Below, piece after piece: positions 52,573-61,749 of a stretch of DNA of 64,000 bases. Numbering within the stretch: position 1 is the stretch's first letter; each line of letters opens with the position of its first letter. The stretch covers positions 516,001 through 580,000 of the forward strand of contig NZ_CP020612.1 in NCBI RefSeq assembly GCF_002105555.1. The letters are read 5' to 3'. Position numbers and translations under genes: made by a program. The DNA is from Paracoccus contaminans (GTDB taxonomy: Bacteria; Pseudomonadota; Alphaproteobacteria; Rhodobacterales; Rhodobacteraceae). Below the pieces are notes generated by a model. It searched no databases and was not told where the DNA came from. It saw only the letters and a program-made list of their open reading frames with translations.

Positions 52573-55500
52573 ATGGCAACCATCCTTCTCGGCGCGGTCG
52601 GCACCGCCATCGGCGGCGGCTTCGGCGGCACGATCCTCGGCCTCTCCGGCGCTGCCATCGGCGGCATGATCGGCTCCGGCATCGGCTCGATGGTCGACAG
52701 CTGGATCGTCTCGTCGATGTTGCCCGGCCAGCGCATCGAGGGCGCGCGCATGGACAGCCTGCGCGTCACCTCGGCGACCGAAGGCGTGGTAATCCCGCGG
52801 CTCTATGGCCGCATGCGCATCGGCGGCAATATCATCTGGGCGACCGACTTCCGCGAGGAAACCAATGTTCACCGCCAGGGGGGCGGCAAAGGCGGCGGGC
52901 AGAAGGTCACCACGACCGAGTACCTCTACTATGCCAGTTTCGCGGTCGCGCTCTGCGAAGGCACGATCACCGGCATTGGCCGCATCTGGGCTGATGGCGA
53001 GATCGTGGATCTCAGCGAGGCGACGTGGCGCTGGTATTCGGGCAACGAGGCACAGGCCCCCGACCCCTTCATCGCGGCGAAGATGGGGGTGGGGAACACG
53101 CCTGCCTATCGCGGCACCGCCTATGTGGTGTTCGAGGAACTGCCGCTGGCGCGCTTCGGCAACCGCCTGCCGCAACTGTCCTTCGAGGTCTTCCGGCCTC
53201 TGGACGATGCCGACACCGCCGAGGGGCTGGTGCCCGCGGTCACCGTTATCCCGGCGTCGGGAGAATGGTCCTACGCAACCCAGATCGTGCGCAAGGCCGG
53301 GGACGGCGACAGCGCGGCCGAGAATGTCAACGCCATGGCCGGAACCGCCGACATGGTGGTTTCGCTGGACCGGCTGGAAGCCATGGTGCCAAAGGTCGAA
53401 AGCGCCTCGCTGGTGGTGTCCTGGTTCGGCGACGATCTGCGCGCCGGAAGCTGCACGATCCGCCCGAAGGTCGAAATGGCGCAGAAGAACACCACGCCTT
53501 CGTGGAGCGTCAACGGCGTGAGCCGCGGCGATGCGCTGGTGGTCAGTCAGGACGATCAGGGGCGGCCGATCTATGGTGGCACGCCAGCGGATTTCTCGGT
53601 GCTGCAGGCCATCCGCGAGATGAAGGCGCGCGGGCTCAAGGTGACCTTCTATCCGTTCCTGATGATGGATGTCCCGGCCGGCAACACCCTGCCGGATCCC
53701 TGGTCCGACTATGCCGCAACCATCGGCCAGTCGGTGCTGCCGTGGCGCGGGCGGATCACCTGCTCACCTGCCGCCGGTTTCGCCGGAACCGTGGACAAGA
53801 CCGCCGCCGCCGCGGCGCAGGTCGATGCCTTCTTCGGCAATGCCCAGCCCTCGGATTTCGCAGTCAGCGGCGACAGCGTGACGTGGACCGGCGGCACGGA
53901 TTGGGGCTTCCGGCGCATGATCCTGCATTACGCCCATCTCTGTGCGGCGGCGGGTGGTGTGGACGCCTTCCTGATCGGCTCGGAAATGCGCGGGCTGACC
54001 TCGATCAGATCCGGGGCATCGACCTATCCGGCGGTTGCCGCGTTGCAATCGCTGGCCGCTGCCGTCCGCTCGATCCTCGGGCCGGGCACTAAGATCAGCT
54101 ATGCCGCCGATTGGTCGGAGTATTTCGGGCACCACCCGGGCGATGGCTCGGGCGACGTGTTCTTCCACCTCGACCCGCTCTGGGCGGATGCCAATGTCGA
54201 TTTCATCGGTATCGACAATTACATGCCGCTTTCCGACTGGCGCGATGGCTGGGAGCATCTCGATGCGCTGGCATGGCCGTCGATCTACGACCGCGCCTAT
54301 CTGCAATCGAACATTGCCGGCGGCGAGGGCTTCGACTGGTACTATGCCAGCGAGGGCGACCGGATCGCGCAGAACCGCACGCAGATCGAGGACAGCATCA
54401 CACCGGGCGCCGGCGGCAAGGTCATCACCGCGATGCCTGTTGCAGCACCCGGCATCAGCCAAAGTCCCGGCGCCAGTTTCACCACCACGGTGCCATATCG
54501 GAGTGCCAGCATCACCCTATCCTGCCGGGTTCAGTTCCCAACCCTGATCGCGGACGGTATTGTTTTCGAGATCGGCAACCTGAGCAGCGGCATGTTCTTC
54601 GGCCTGGCTGGCGGTCAGCTGATCCTGCACGAGATATTCTCGGCCATCGGACAGACAAGGATGGCCTCTACCCCTGCCGCCTCGCTCGCTGGCAGGACCG
54701 CCGATCTGGTCGCATGGTTCGACATGGCAAGCGGCGAGATCGGCTTTGCTGTCGACGGGAATGTCGCGGCCACGGCAAGCTTCGGCGGGTCCGTATCCGG
54801 CACATGGGCCGCCAACAACGGCGGGGGATATGGCCTTGCCAACGGCCCGGTGTCGGGGTCCAGCACCGTCACGACAGCACTCCCCTGGCCGGGAACGCTG
54901 GTCAGCAATCTCAGCATATGGTCGGGCGCGGTCCCGAGTTTCGCGACCTTGCCGGCGGTGGCACCCGAGCCGTGGATCTTCCGCTACAAGGACATCCGCG
55001 GCTGGTGGTCGAACCCGCATCGCAACCGGCCGGGCGGGATCCCCGCAGCGTCCCCGACCGCATGGCTGCCGCAGTCGAAGCCGATCCGGTTTACCGAACT
55101 CGGTTGCCCTGCCGTGGATCGCGGCCCCAACCAGCCGAACGTGTTTCATGACCCGAAATCCTCGGAATCCTTCGTGCCCTGGTTCTCGCGCGGCTGGCGC
55201 GACGATGCCGTCCAGCGAGCCTATCTGGAAGCGACCTACCTGTTCTGGGGTGACGCCGCAAACAACCCGGTCTCGACCGGATATGCCGGCCGCATGGTCG
55301 AGGTGGCGGAATGCGCGGCATGGACCTGGGATGCCCGGCCTTATCCGTTCTTCCCGCAACTCGGGGACATATGGGCGGATGGCGACAACTGGCGGCTGGG
55401 CCACTGGCTGACCGGGCGGCTGGGCGCGGTGTCGCTGGCGGCGCTGGTGCGTGATCTCTGCCTGCGCGCCGGCATGCCCTCGGCGTGGATCGATGTCTCG

Positions 55501-57084
55501 GGCCTCACCGGCGCGGCGGACGGCTATGTGATCTCGGCCCTGGAATCGCCGCGGACCTCGATCACCATGCTGGCGCGGCATTTCGGCTTCGATGCCGTCG
55601 AGAGCGAGGGGCGCATTCGCTTCGTCATGCGCGGGCGCGCGCCGGTCGCGACCGTCGCTCTGGACGGCATGGCGGCGGGCCGGAGCGACGTGATGGAACT
55701 GGCGCGCGGCCAGGAGACTGAACTGCCGCAGGCCCTGAAATGGCAGGTGGCGCGCGCGGACGAGGATTATGACGGCATCACCGTCGAGTCCCGCCGCATT
55801 GCCGTGAGCGCCAGCAGGGTATCCTCGGACAGCTTTCCGATGGCGGTGCCGCCCGAGGAAGCCGACCGGCGCTGCCGCCGGGCGCTGATGGAGGCATGGA
55901 TCGGCCGCGAGACCGGAGCCTTCAGCCTGCCGCCCTCGATGCTGGCGCTGGATCCCGGCGATGTCATCGCGCTGGATCACGACGGACGGCTTGCCGAGAT
56001 GCGCATCCTCACGGTTTCCGATGCCGAGGCCCGCAGCATCGAGACCATCCGCCAGGACCGGGATGCCTATGACCTGCCGCCCGGAAGCCCTCGCCAGGCT
56101 GCGCTTGCCCGGCCGGTCGTGTTCGGTGCGCCGCTGGTCGAACTTCTGAACCTGCCGCAACTGCGCGAGGATCTCGCGCCACACCACCCGCTGATCGCCA
56201 CCCATGCCCGCCCCTGGCCGGGCCAGATGGCGGTGTTCCGCAGCCCCGAGGCTTCCGGCTTCGAACTGCTGACCACAGTCAGCACCCGGGCGCGCATGGG
56301 CGAACTGGTGGCCGATCTCCATGCCGGCCCAACCTCTCGGTTCGACTACGGCAACTCGGTCTATCTCGACCTGCTGTCAGGCACCCTCGAGAGCGTCACC
56401 GACCTGCGCCTGTTCGCTGGCGAGAACGCGCTCGCCGTCGCGCAGCCGGGCGGCGGCTGGGAGATCCTGCAATTCGGCGCCGCCGAACTGATCGCCGCCG
56501 GCCGCTATCGGCTCTCGCGGCTGCTGCGCGGTCAGCGCGGCACGGAGGCCGACATGGCAGCGGCGGTGCCGGCCGGGGCGCGGGTGGTGGTGCTGGACGC
56601 AGCGCTGGCCCCGCTGCCGGTGAGCCAGGCCGATCTGGGCATGCCGTGGAACTGGCGCGTCGGGCCATCTTCGCGGCCGGTCAGCGACGACAGCTTCACC
56701 GCGCGGGCCTTCACACTACGCGGCACGGGTCTGCGCCCGTTCGCGCCCGTGCATGTCGAGCAGCCTTGGCGGCGCGCGCGCAGCCCCGGCGACCTGACCA
56801 TCCGCTGGATCCGTCGCGACCGCTCGCTCGCCGCCGACAGCTGGAACGCGGTCGAGATCCCGATGTCCGAGGCTGGCGAGTCTTGGCGGGTCGAGATCCT
56901 CAACGGCGCAGTTGTCAAGAGATCCTTGACGACTGTGACCGCCAGCGTGGTCTACACTGCGGCGCAGCAAACCGCCGATTGGGGCGCGCCGCTCGCCCCC
57001 GGTGCGTCCCTCGATATCCGCATTGCCCAGATCGGGCAGGCGTTCGGTGCCGGGGCGGCCCCTGTCACCACCCTCTGGTTCTAA
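52573..57084 (+). CDS. Tail tip/host-specificity protein with GTA TIM-barrel domain and an extra lectin-like insertion
   Basis: A 1503-residue homologue of GTA gp15. A glycine-rich hydrophobic N-terminus (about 1-45) precedes the hub part (VIPRLYGRMRIGGNIIWATDF). The TIM-barrel domain (about 420-900; FLIGSEMRGLTSIRSG, YAADWSEYFG, FIGIDNYMPLSDWRDG) and the phage-tail base region follow. Between the barrel halves, residues about 615-797 form a beta-rich block (VFEIGNLSSGMFFGL, ADLVAWFDMASGEIGFAVDG) of LamG/concanavalin type that is not part of standard gp15. After it the standard text resumes (EPWIFRYKDIRGWWSN). The insertion may bind a surface glycan. Confidence 0.83.
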   Translation: MATILLGAVGTAIGGGFGGTILGLSGAAIGGMIGSGIGSMVDSWIVSSMLPGQRIEGARMDSLRVTSATEGVVIPRLYGRMRIGGNIIWATDFREETNVHRQGGGKGGGQKVTTTEYLYYASFAVALCEGTITGIGRIWADGEIVDLSEATWRWYSGNEAQAPDPFIAAKMGVGNTPAYRGTAYVVFEELPLARFGNRLPQLSFEVFRPLDDADTAEGLVPAVTVIPASGEWSYATQIVRKAGDGDSAAENVNAMAGTADMVVSLDRLEAMVPKVESASLVVSWFGDDLRAGSCTIRPKVEMAQKNTTPSWSVNGVSRGDALVVSQDDQGRPIYGGTPADFSVLQAIREMKARGLKVTFYPFLMMDVPAGNTLPDPWSDYAATIGQSVLPWRGRITCSPAAGFAGTVDKTAAAAAQVDAFFGNAQPSDFAVSGDSVTWTGGTDWGFRRMILHYAHLCAAAGGVDAFLIGSEMRGLTSIRSGASTYPAVAALQSLAAAVRSILGPGTKISYAADWSEYFGHHPGDGSGDVFFHLDPLWADANVDFIGIDNYMPLSDWRDGWEHLDALAWPSIYDRAYLQSNIAGGEGFDWYYASEGDRIAQNRTQIEDSITPGAGGKVITAMPVAAPGISQSPGASFTTTVPYRSASITLSCRVQFPTLIADGIVFEIGNLSSGMFFGLAGGQLILHEIFSAIGQTRMASTPAASLAGRTADLVAWFDMASGEIGFAVDGNVAATASFGGSVSGTWAANNGGGYGLANGPVSGSSTVTTALPWPGTLVSNLSIWSGAVPSFATLPAVAPEPWIFRYKDIRGWWSNPHRNRPGGIPAASPTAWLPQSKPIRFTELGCPAVDRGPNQPNVFHDPKSSESFVPWFSRGWRDDAVQRAYLEATYLFWGDAANNPVSTGYAGRMVEVAECAAWTWDARPYPFFPQLGDIWADGDNWRLGHWLTGRLGAVSLAALVRDLCLRAGMPSAWIDVSGLTGAADGYVISALESPRTSITMLARHFGFDAVESEGRIRFVMRGRAPVATVALDGMAAGRSDVMELARGQETELPQALKWQVARADEDYDGITVESRRIAVSASRVSSDSFPMAVPPEEADRRCRRALMEAWIGRETGAFSLPPSMLALDPGDVIALDHDGRLAEMRILTVSDAEARSIETIRQDRDAYDLPPGSPRQAALARPVVFGAPLVELLNLPQLREDLAPHHPLIATHARPWPGQMAVFRSPEASGFELLTTVSTRARMGELVADLHAGPTSRFDYGNSVYLDLLSGTLESVTDLRLFAGENALAVAQPGGGWEILQFGAAELIAAGRYRLSRLLRGQRGTEADMAAAVPAGARVVVLDAALAPLPVSQADLGMPWNWRVGPSSRPVSDDSFTARAFTLRGTGLRPFAPVHVEQPWRRARSPGDLTIRWIRRDRSLAADSWNAVEIPMSEAGESWRVEILNGAVVKRSLTTVTASVVYTAAQQTADWGAPLAPGASLDIRIAQIGQAFGAGAAPVTTLWF

Positions 57085-57098
57085 ACAGGAGACAACCC

Positions 57099-57842
57099 AT
57101 GCCTGACACCACAGCGCATCTCGCGCTGCCCTTCATCATGGCCGCGCAGGCCCAGAAGCACGTGACCATGAACGAGGCGCTACGACTGCTCGACGGCATC
57201 GTGCAGCTATCCGTTCTCGACCGCGATCTGACCGCGCCGCCGGCAAGTCCGGCCGAAGGCGACCGCTATATCGCAGCCAGTGGCGCGACGGGCGCGTGGG
57301 CTGGCTGGGACCGCAGCATCGCCTACTGGATCGACGGCGCCTGGATGCGGATCCTGCCCGCGCCCGGCTGGATGGCCTGGATCGAGGACGAGGCGCAGGC
57401 CATCGTCTGGACCGGATCGGCGTGGATCCCGGTTGTGGATGCCATGGGCTTCATCGCGCAGGCAGCCTCGGTCGCCGTGGCGCGGGAGGCAAATGGCGCG
57501 ACCACCGGCATCGCAGTGCGGGAAGAAACCCTCTCCGGCCTTTCCGGGGCCAGCCGGGACTCGACCATCGTGATCCCCAACCGCGCCATCGTGCTCGGCG
57601 TATCCGTGCGGACCGTGACCGCGGTGCTGGGCGCCAGCTCCTTCGACTGCGGCGTCAACGGCGAGCCCTCGAAGTTCGGCGGCGCGCTCGGCGTCGCCGT
57701 GGGCAGCAGCAATATCGGCGTCATCGGCCCGACGGCGTTCTATGCCGACACGCCCGTGCGCCTCACCGCCAATGGCGGCAGCTTTGCCGGCGGCGCGGTG
57801 CGCATTGCCATCCATTACCTGACCTGCGCCGCGCCGGACTGA
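57099..57842 (+). CDS. DUF2793 tail protein
   Basis: Protein of 247 residues beginning MPDTTAHLALPFIMAAQAQKH, the hallmark start of DUF2793 proteins found after GTA-type tail genes. The WAGWDRSIAYWIDGAWM block is also typical, and the C-terminal half is glycine-rich and beta-like. It is probably a receptor-contacting tail accessory. The ATG has an AGGAGAC site. A longer frame from 56646 is a shadow of the tip gene. Confidence 0.8.
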   Translation: MPDTTAHLALPFIMAAQAQKHVTMNEALRLLDGIVQLSVLDRDLTAPPASPAEGDRYIAASGATGAWAGWDRSIAYWIDGAWMRILPAPGWMAWIEDEAQAIVWTGSAWIPVVDAMGFIAQAASVAVAREANGATTGIAVREETLSGLSGASRDSTIVIPNRAIVLGVSVRTVTAVLGASSFDCGVNGEPSKFGGALGVAVGSSNIGVIGPTAFYADTPVRLTANGGSFAGGAVRIAIHYLTCAAPD

Positions 57843-57861
57843 ACCCATGGGAGAGAACCTC

Positions 57862-58101
57862 ATGGACAGCATCCGCGAATGGTGGGGCGCGATCATGGCG
57901 GCAACCGGGCTGGGCGTCTGGCTGGTCCGTCTTGAAGGTGCCTCCAAAACCGCCCTGCGCGAGATCTCAAGGCTGGAAAAGCAGCTCGACGCCGACCGCC
58001 AGGCGATCTCGGAAACCCGCAAGGAACAGAACGAGATGCTGCGCGAGATGCGCGCCGACATCAAACGCCTGCTGGAACGCAGCGGTCCCGCCCGCGACTG
58101 A
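57862..58101 (+). CDS. Small membrane-coiled-coil protein, possible holin or tail-lysis accessory
   Basis: Protein of 79 residues with one N-terminal hydrophobic segment (WWGAIMAATGLGVWLVRL) and a long charged coiled coil (SRLEKQLDADRQAISETRKEQNEM). The ATG at 57862 has a GGGAGAG site; an ATG at 57847 lacks one. Its place before the endolysin suggests a holin-like or lysis accessory role, but this is not certain. Confidence 0.55.
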   Translation: MDSIREWWGAIMAATGLGVWLVRLEGASKTALREISRLEKQLDADRQAISETRKEQNEMLREMRADIKRLLERSGPARD

Positions 58102-58128
58102 CCGACGCCCAACCCGACCATCCACCCA

Positions 58129-58154
58129 CCCCGCCAGCGCGCGGGGTATTTTTT
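58129..58154 (+). terminator. Intrinsic terminator before the endolysin gene
   Basis: Stem CCCCGC/GCGGGG with loop CAGCGC, followed by TATTTTTTAT. It ends the structural operon immediately before the ribosome-binding site of the endolysin gene, so lysis genes need read-through or their own promoter. Confidence 0.8.
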
Positions 58155-58166
58155 ATGGAGAGAACC

Positions 58167-58826
58167 ATGTCTGTGGCGAAAGAAACCATCGAGCACGTCA
58201 AGCGCTGGGAGGGCCTGCGGCTGGAGGCCTATCCCGATCCCGGCAGCAAGGACGGCACCCCCTGGAGCATCGGTTACGGGCACACCTCGGACCGCTTCAT
58301 GACAGTCCACAAGGGCCTGAAGATCACCGAGGCACAGGCCGAGGCCGCGCTGGAGCACGATCTGGGCGAGGCCGAGGATATCCTGCGCCGGCTGGTCAAG
58401 GTGCCGCTCACCGATGGGCAAAGGGCGGCGCTGACCAGCTTCGTCTTCAACATCGGCGAGGGGCAGTTCGCTGGTTCCACCCTGCTCAGAAAGCTGAATG
58501 CCGGCGATCATGATGCCGTGCCCGATCAGCTTGCGCGATGGGTCTATAATGACGGCAAGAAGATGACCGGGCTGGTCAACCGCCGCGCGGCCGAGATCGG
58601 CCTGTGGTCGAAGGGCAGTTTTGTCTCGTCGCGCACGGTCGAGGCCGCAGTCCCGCCCCTGGTCGAAAAGCTGGTCACGCCGGAAGTGCTGACAGCGGCG
58701 GGCGGCGCGCTGGCCGGGCTGACCGGGACGCTGCAGGGCGACGGGCCGGTCTCCTTCGCGCTGGCAGCGCTGATCGTCATGGCCGGGGCCTGGGTGCTGT
58801 TCCGGCTGATCAGGCGGGCCTCGTGA
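58167..58826 (+). CDS. Endolysin (GH24 lysozyme) with C-terminal membrane anchor
   Basis: A 219-residue T4-type lysozyme. The catalytic glutamate E15 is in KRWEGLRLEAY, followed by the PWSIGYGHT and LTDGQRAALTSFVFNIG blocks. About 70 extra residues after the enzyme end in a hydrophobic helix (PVSFALAALIVMAGAWVLF), which is unusual for soluble endolysins and could hold it in the membrane. The ATG at 58167 has GGAG seven bases upstream; an ATG at 58155 lies against the terminator. Confidence 0.87.
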   Translation: MSVAKETIEHVKRWEGLRLEAYPDPGSKDGTPWSIGYGHTSDRFMTVHKGLKITEAQAEAALEHDLGEAEDILRRLVKVPLTDGQRAALTSFVFNIGEGQFAGSTLLRKLNAGDHDAVPDQLARWVYNDGKKMTGLVNRRAAEIGLWSKGSFVSSRTVEAAVPPLVEKLVTPEVLTAAGGALAGLTGTLQGDGPVSFALAALIVMAGAWVLFRLIRRAS

Positions 58827-59044
58827 TGCTGGCCCGCTTCAAGTCCTGGCTGGCCATCGCCGCCGCCGCCATCCTGTTCATCCTCGGCGCGCGGCGCAGC
58901 GGCGAGAAGGCCGGGCGCGCCAACGAACGCCTCGAAAATCTGGAAAGGACCAATGATGCGCGTCAAAGGATGCTCGATGCCGCCAGCCGCCGCCCTCATG
59001 ATCGCGATGCTCTCGCTGAGCGGCTGCGCGACGGAAAGTTCTGA
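58826..59044 (+). CDS. Inner-membrane spanin (Rz-like)
   Basis: Protein of 72 residues with an N-terminal signal-anchor (FKSWLAIAAAAILFILGARRSG) and a charged coiled-coil periplasmic part (AGRANERLENLERTNDARQRM). The start overlaps the endolysin stop. An outer-membrane partner is nested in another frame from 58953, the classic Rz/Rz1 arrangement. Confidence 0.7.
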   Translation: MLARFKSWLAIAAAAILFILGARRSGEKAGRANERLENLERTNDARQRMLDAASRRPHDRDALAERLRDGKF

Positions 59045-59195
59045 CAACGCCCCCTGCCCGCCCGTGGTGGAATACAGCACCGCCGAGCAGACCCGCGCCG
59101 CGGCCGAAGTCGAGGCCCTGCCGGAAAGTGCGGTGCTGGTACGAATGATGAGCGATTACGCCGTACTGCGTGATCAGGCACGGGCCTGCAGGTGA
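58953..59195 (+). CDS. Outer-membrane spanin lipoprotein (Rz1-like)
   Basis: Protein of 80 residues with a lipoprotein signal: hydrophobic stretch and lipobox LSGC, cysteine C25. The short mature part is acidic (PPVVEYSTAEQTRAAAEVEAL). The ATG has AAAGGA upstream and lies inside the Rz-like gene in a different frame. It would pair with the inner spanin to fuse the two membranes at lysis. Confidence 0.75.
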   Translation: MMRVKGCSMPPAAALMIAMLSLSGCATESSDNAPCPPVVEYSTAEQTRAAAEVEALPESAVLVRMMSDYAVLRDQARACR

Positions 59196-59501
59196 TAGCC
59201 GGGCCGGGCACAGCCCTGCGGGAAGCGCCAAACACCTCGACCACAGCATCATGCCCGGCCCGGTTCACGGCTTCACGGTTTCAAAAAGCGGCAGGGATTC
59301 GCTGCGCGGGCATGGTCGCATGAGCAGACCACCTCTGTCGCGCATCAAAACAGGCACAGTTGGGCCCCCTGGACAGTGCCAGACATACCGCAGGTCATCC
59401 TACCGCCGAACGTCATAAAGGGGCGGAGAGCGGACGGTCGCTGCGCAAAGGATGGAGGTCAGCAATGCGGACAAAGCGGACGGTCGCGTTGGCGTCGACC
59501 A
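59196..59501. other. Gene-free end of the phage module with a long-armed inverted repeat
   Basis: No gene found. CCGGGCCGGGCA at 59199-59210 and TGCCCGGCCCGG at 59252-59263 are a perfect 12-bp inverted repeat with a 41-base loop right after the spanin stop. It is probably a transcription end structure, although no U-tract follows. The rest shows short GGACGGTCGC repeats without coding signs. Confidence 0.5.
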
Positions 59502-60023
59502 CTATTCCATCATTCTCAGCAGCGAGTCGGTCACCATCGCCTTGACCTCCGGCGACAGCGGTCGTCCGCCCATGGCCCGGTGAGCCCAAAGCCCGTCAGC
59601 TGCAATCCGCGCCAAGAAGTTTGCTCGGCCCACAGGATCATCCACCTGCGGAGCCGGTGGTGCCCAATGATCCATCACTTCTGACCACACCTGAGCCAAC
59701 CGTTCATCCCCGGCGCTTTCCAGCATCATCAGCAGCTCGGCCCGGGTGGCATCCCGGCTGCAGCTTTGCACATAGGCTTTGTAGCGGTCGGCGGGCAGGT
59801 CCGGGTCCGGTGTAAGACTGAGCAGTTGCGCCTCCCATTGCCGGGCAAGGTGCTGGTGCGTGGCTAGGATTAGCTCATCACGGGAGGAGAAGTGATAGAT
59901 GATCCCTCCCCGGGTTATGCCGGTTTCTGCAGCCACAGCGTCGAAGGTGACCGCTGTGACCCCATCCCGCTCGATCAGCCGCACCACCCCATCGAGGATC
60001 TTGTCACGGTTGCTCTCTCTCAT
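59502..60023 (-). CDS. TetR-family repressor
   Basis: Regulator of 173 residues with a typical N-terminal DNA-binding domain (ILDGVVRLIERDGVTAVTFDAVAAETGITRGGIIYHF). The ATG at 60023 has GGAG seven bases upstream; a longer frame to 60131 runs into the MFS gene. It follows the MFS transporter gene by ten bases in the same direction, so the pair is an operon. It probably represses its own operon through the palindrome at 61565. Confidence 0.85.
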   Translation of the reverse strand: MRESNRDKILDGVVRLIERDGVTAVTFDAVAAETGITRGGIIYHFSSRDELILATHQHLARQWEAQLLSLTPDPDLPADRYKAYVQSCSRDATRAELLMMLESAGDERLAQVWSEVMDHWAPPAPQVDDPVGRANFLARIAADGLWAHRAMGGRPLSPEVKAMVTDSLLRMME

Positions 60024-60033
60024 CGTGATCTCC

Positions 60034-61539
60034 TCAATGCGGATAGTGCGAAGACTGCGAACCCGGTCCATAGGACCGCAGTAATACGCCGGTGAACAGC
60101 GCACCAAGCGCAATGACACCCGCGACGACATACATCACCATCAGGAAAGCGCGGTCAAACGCCGTTGACGCGGCCTGTTTTAGCGCAATGCCATCGGCGC
60201 CCATCTCATCGGCAATCGACAAAGCATTGGGCAGGCTGTCGCGCGCCGCCGCAGCGATGCCCCCAGGCAAAACAACGCCCAGAGAATAGACCGCCGCCAT
60301 CAGGCTGCCCAAAAGGGCAACGGCAATCAGACTGCCGAACTCAAAGGAAACCTCCTCGACCGAGGCTGCCATCCCGGCGTTTTTCACCGGCGCATTGCCG
60401 ACGATGGCAGTGGAGGCCACCGACATGGCCGCCCCGACCCCAGCACCCGCAAGCACCGATCCGGCGATCAGCCAACCGATGCCGTGGCTGATCCCCAAGG
60501 TTGCGATCAGGACACCGACCGTCGCTACCGCCAGCCCGCCCGCGATTAGGATGCGCAGCCCGATCCGGTGCAGGAAGGCACCACCAAGCATTGCGGTCGG
60601 CAGCGACCCGATGGCTGCCAACGAAACAAGGATGCCCGCCTGCATGGGCGTGAAGCCGGCGACCAGCTGGAAGCGCTGCGTGGTTGCCAGTTGCAGCCCG
60701 GCGAAGGCGAACATGGCAAAGGCCGCAGCCAGAGTGCCCGCAAGGAAGGCCGGGTTGCGAAACAAGGCAAAGTTCAGGAGCGGGTCCGCCAGCCGGGATT
60801 GCCGACGCGTGAACAGGAGCGTTGCGATCAGGCCGATGGCTGCTGCGGCGGCGGGGACTGCCCAGGATTGCCCGGCATGAGCGGTTTCCTTGATGGCGAT
60901 CACCAGCGCCGCTAGGGAAACCAACGCCAGCACGGATGAGACGAAATCCCAGTGCCGCGACCTGTCGGGAGCAACCCTCGGTGCCACAATCAGCGTCGAG
61001 ATGAACGCGAGGGCCACCACCGGCACGTTCACCAGGAACACCGATCCCCACCAGAAATGGGACAGCAGGAAGCCCGAGATGATTGGCCCGAGTGCGACGC
61101 CGATCACCGAGATCGAGCCCCAGATCGCGATGGCGAAATTGCGCTCTTTCTCATCGGTGAAGCTGACCCGCAGTAGGGCAAGCGTGGCGGGCATCATTGC
61201 GGCGGCACCGACCGCAAGGAAGGCCCGGGCCGCGATGAGGACATTGGCCGTTGGCGCGAATGCCGCGACCAGCGAGGCGATGCCGAACAGGACCAGCCCG
61301 ATCAGAAACATTAGACGATGCCCGACGCGGTCACCGAGCGTGCCCGCCCCAAGAAGCAACCCCGCCATGACAAGAGGATAGGCGTTGATGATCCACAGAC
61401 CCTGGGTCTGGCTCGCGCCCAGTTCCCGGGTCAGGGTCGGCAGGGCGGTATAGAGGATGGAGTTGTCCAGCGTGATCAGCAGCAGACCAGCCGCCACAGT
61501 CACCAGAACCGCCCAACGGTTGCGGGGGGATACAGTCAT
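60034..61539 (-). CDS. MFS multidrug efflux transporter (DHA2, 14 helices)
   Basis: Inner-membrane drug/proton antiporter of 501 residues of the QacA/SmvA-type DHA2 branch. It has the N-terminal motif D1-like LDNSILYTALPTL, motif A (GTLGDRVGHRLMF) and about 14 hydrophobic helices. The ATG at 61539 is preferred over a TTG two codons earlier. A perfect 8-bp inverted repeat lies 26 bases upstream. It is cargo of the island, between the phage lysis genes and tRNA-fMet. Likely substrates are cationic or lipophilic toxic compounds; the exact range is unknown. Confidence 0.87.
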   Translation of the reverse strand: MTVSPRNRWAVLVTVAAGLLLITLDNSILYTALPTLTRELGASQTQGLWIINAYPLVMAGLLLGAGTLGDRVGHRLMFLIGLVLFGIASLVAAFAPTANVLIAARAFLAVGAAAMMPATLALLRVSFTDEKERNFAIAIWGSISVIGVALGPIISGFLLSHFWWGSVFLVNVPVVALAFISTLIVAPRVAPDRSRHWDFVSSVLALVSLAALVIAIKETAHAGQSWAVPAAAAAIGLIATLLFTRRQSRLADPLLNFALFRNPAFLAGTLAAAFAMFAFAGLQLATTQRFQLVAGFTPMQAGILVSLAAIGSLPTAMLGGAFLHRIGLRILIAGGLAVATVGVLIATLGISHGIGWLIAGSVLAGAGVGAAMSVASTAIVGNAPVKNAGMAASVEEVSFEFGSLIAVALLGSLMAAVYSLGVVLPGGIAAAARDSLPNALSIADEMGADGIALKQAASTAFDRAFLMVMYVVAGVIALGALFTGVLLRSYGPGSQSSHYPH

Positions 61540-61564
61540 TTTCAATGCACCTTGGCTAACACTT

Positions 61565-61590
61565 AACTATACTATCATGTTTGTATAGTT
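61565..61590. promoter_or_regulatory. Candidate TetR operator
   Basis: Perfect inverted repeat AACTATAC, ten-base spacer, GTATAGTT, placed 26 bases upstream of the MFS start in an AT-rich promoter region. The co-transcribed TetR gene makes it the obvious binding site. Confidence 0.65.
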
Positions 61591-61749
61591 TTGCTAGACT
61601 GATTTTGTTTGTGTCAACCGGCGGGCTGTGCTGCAGCATCACACCAATCTAGGCGTCTGCTTTGGGCTCCAAGTGGACCTTCGTTGCAATGAAGTCGAAC
61701 GGCAGCTCCGGGCCGTTCGTACGTCGACAGGCGGTGTCAGCGCCGCTCG

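Noticed and set aside
54517..56322. A 601-codon minus-strand frame opposite the tail-tip gene
   Set aside because: The plus-strand frame has clear GTA gp15 similarity. The antisense frame is low in structure-like features and rich in R, H, G and Q.
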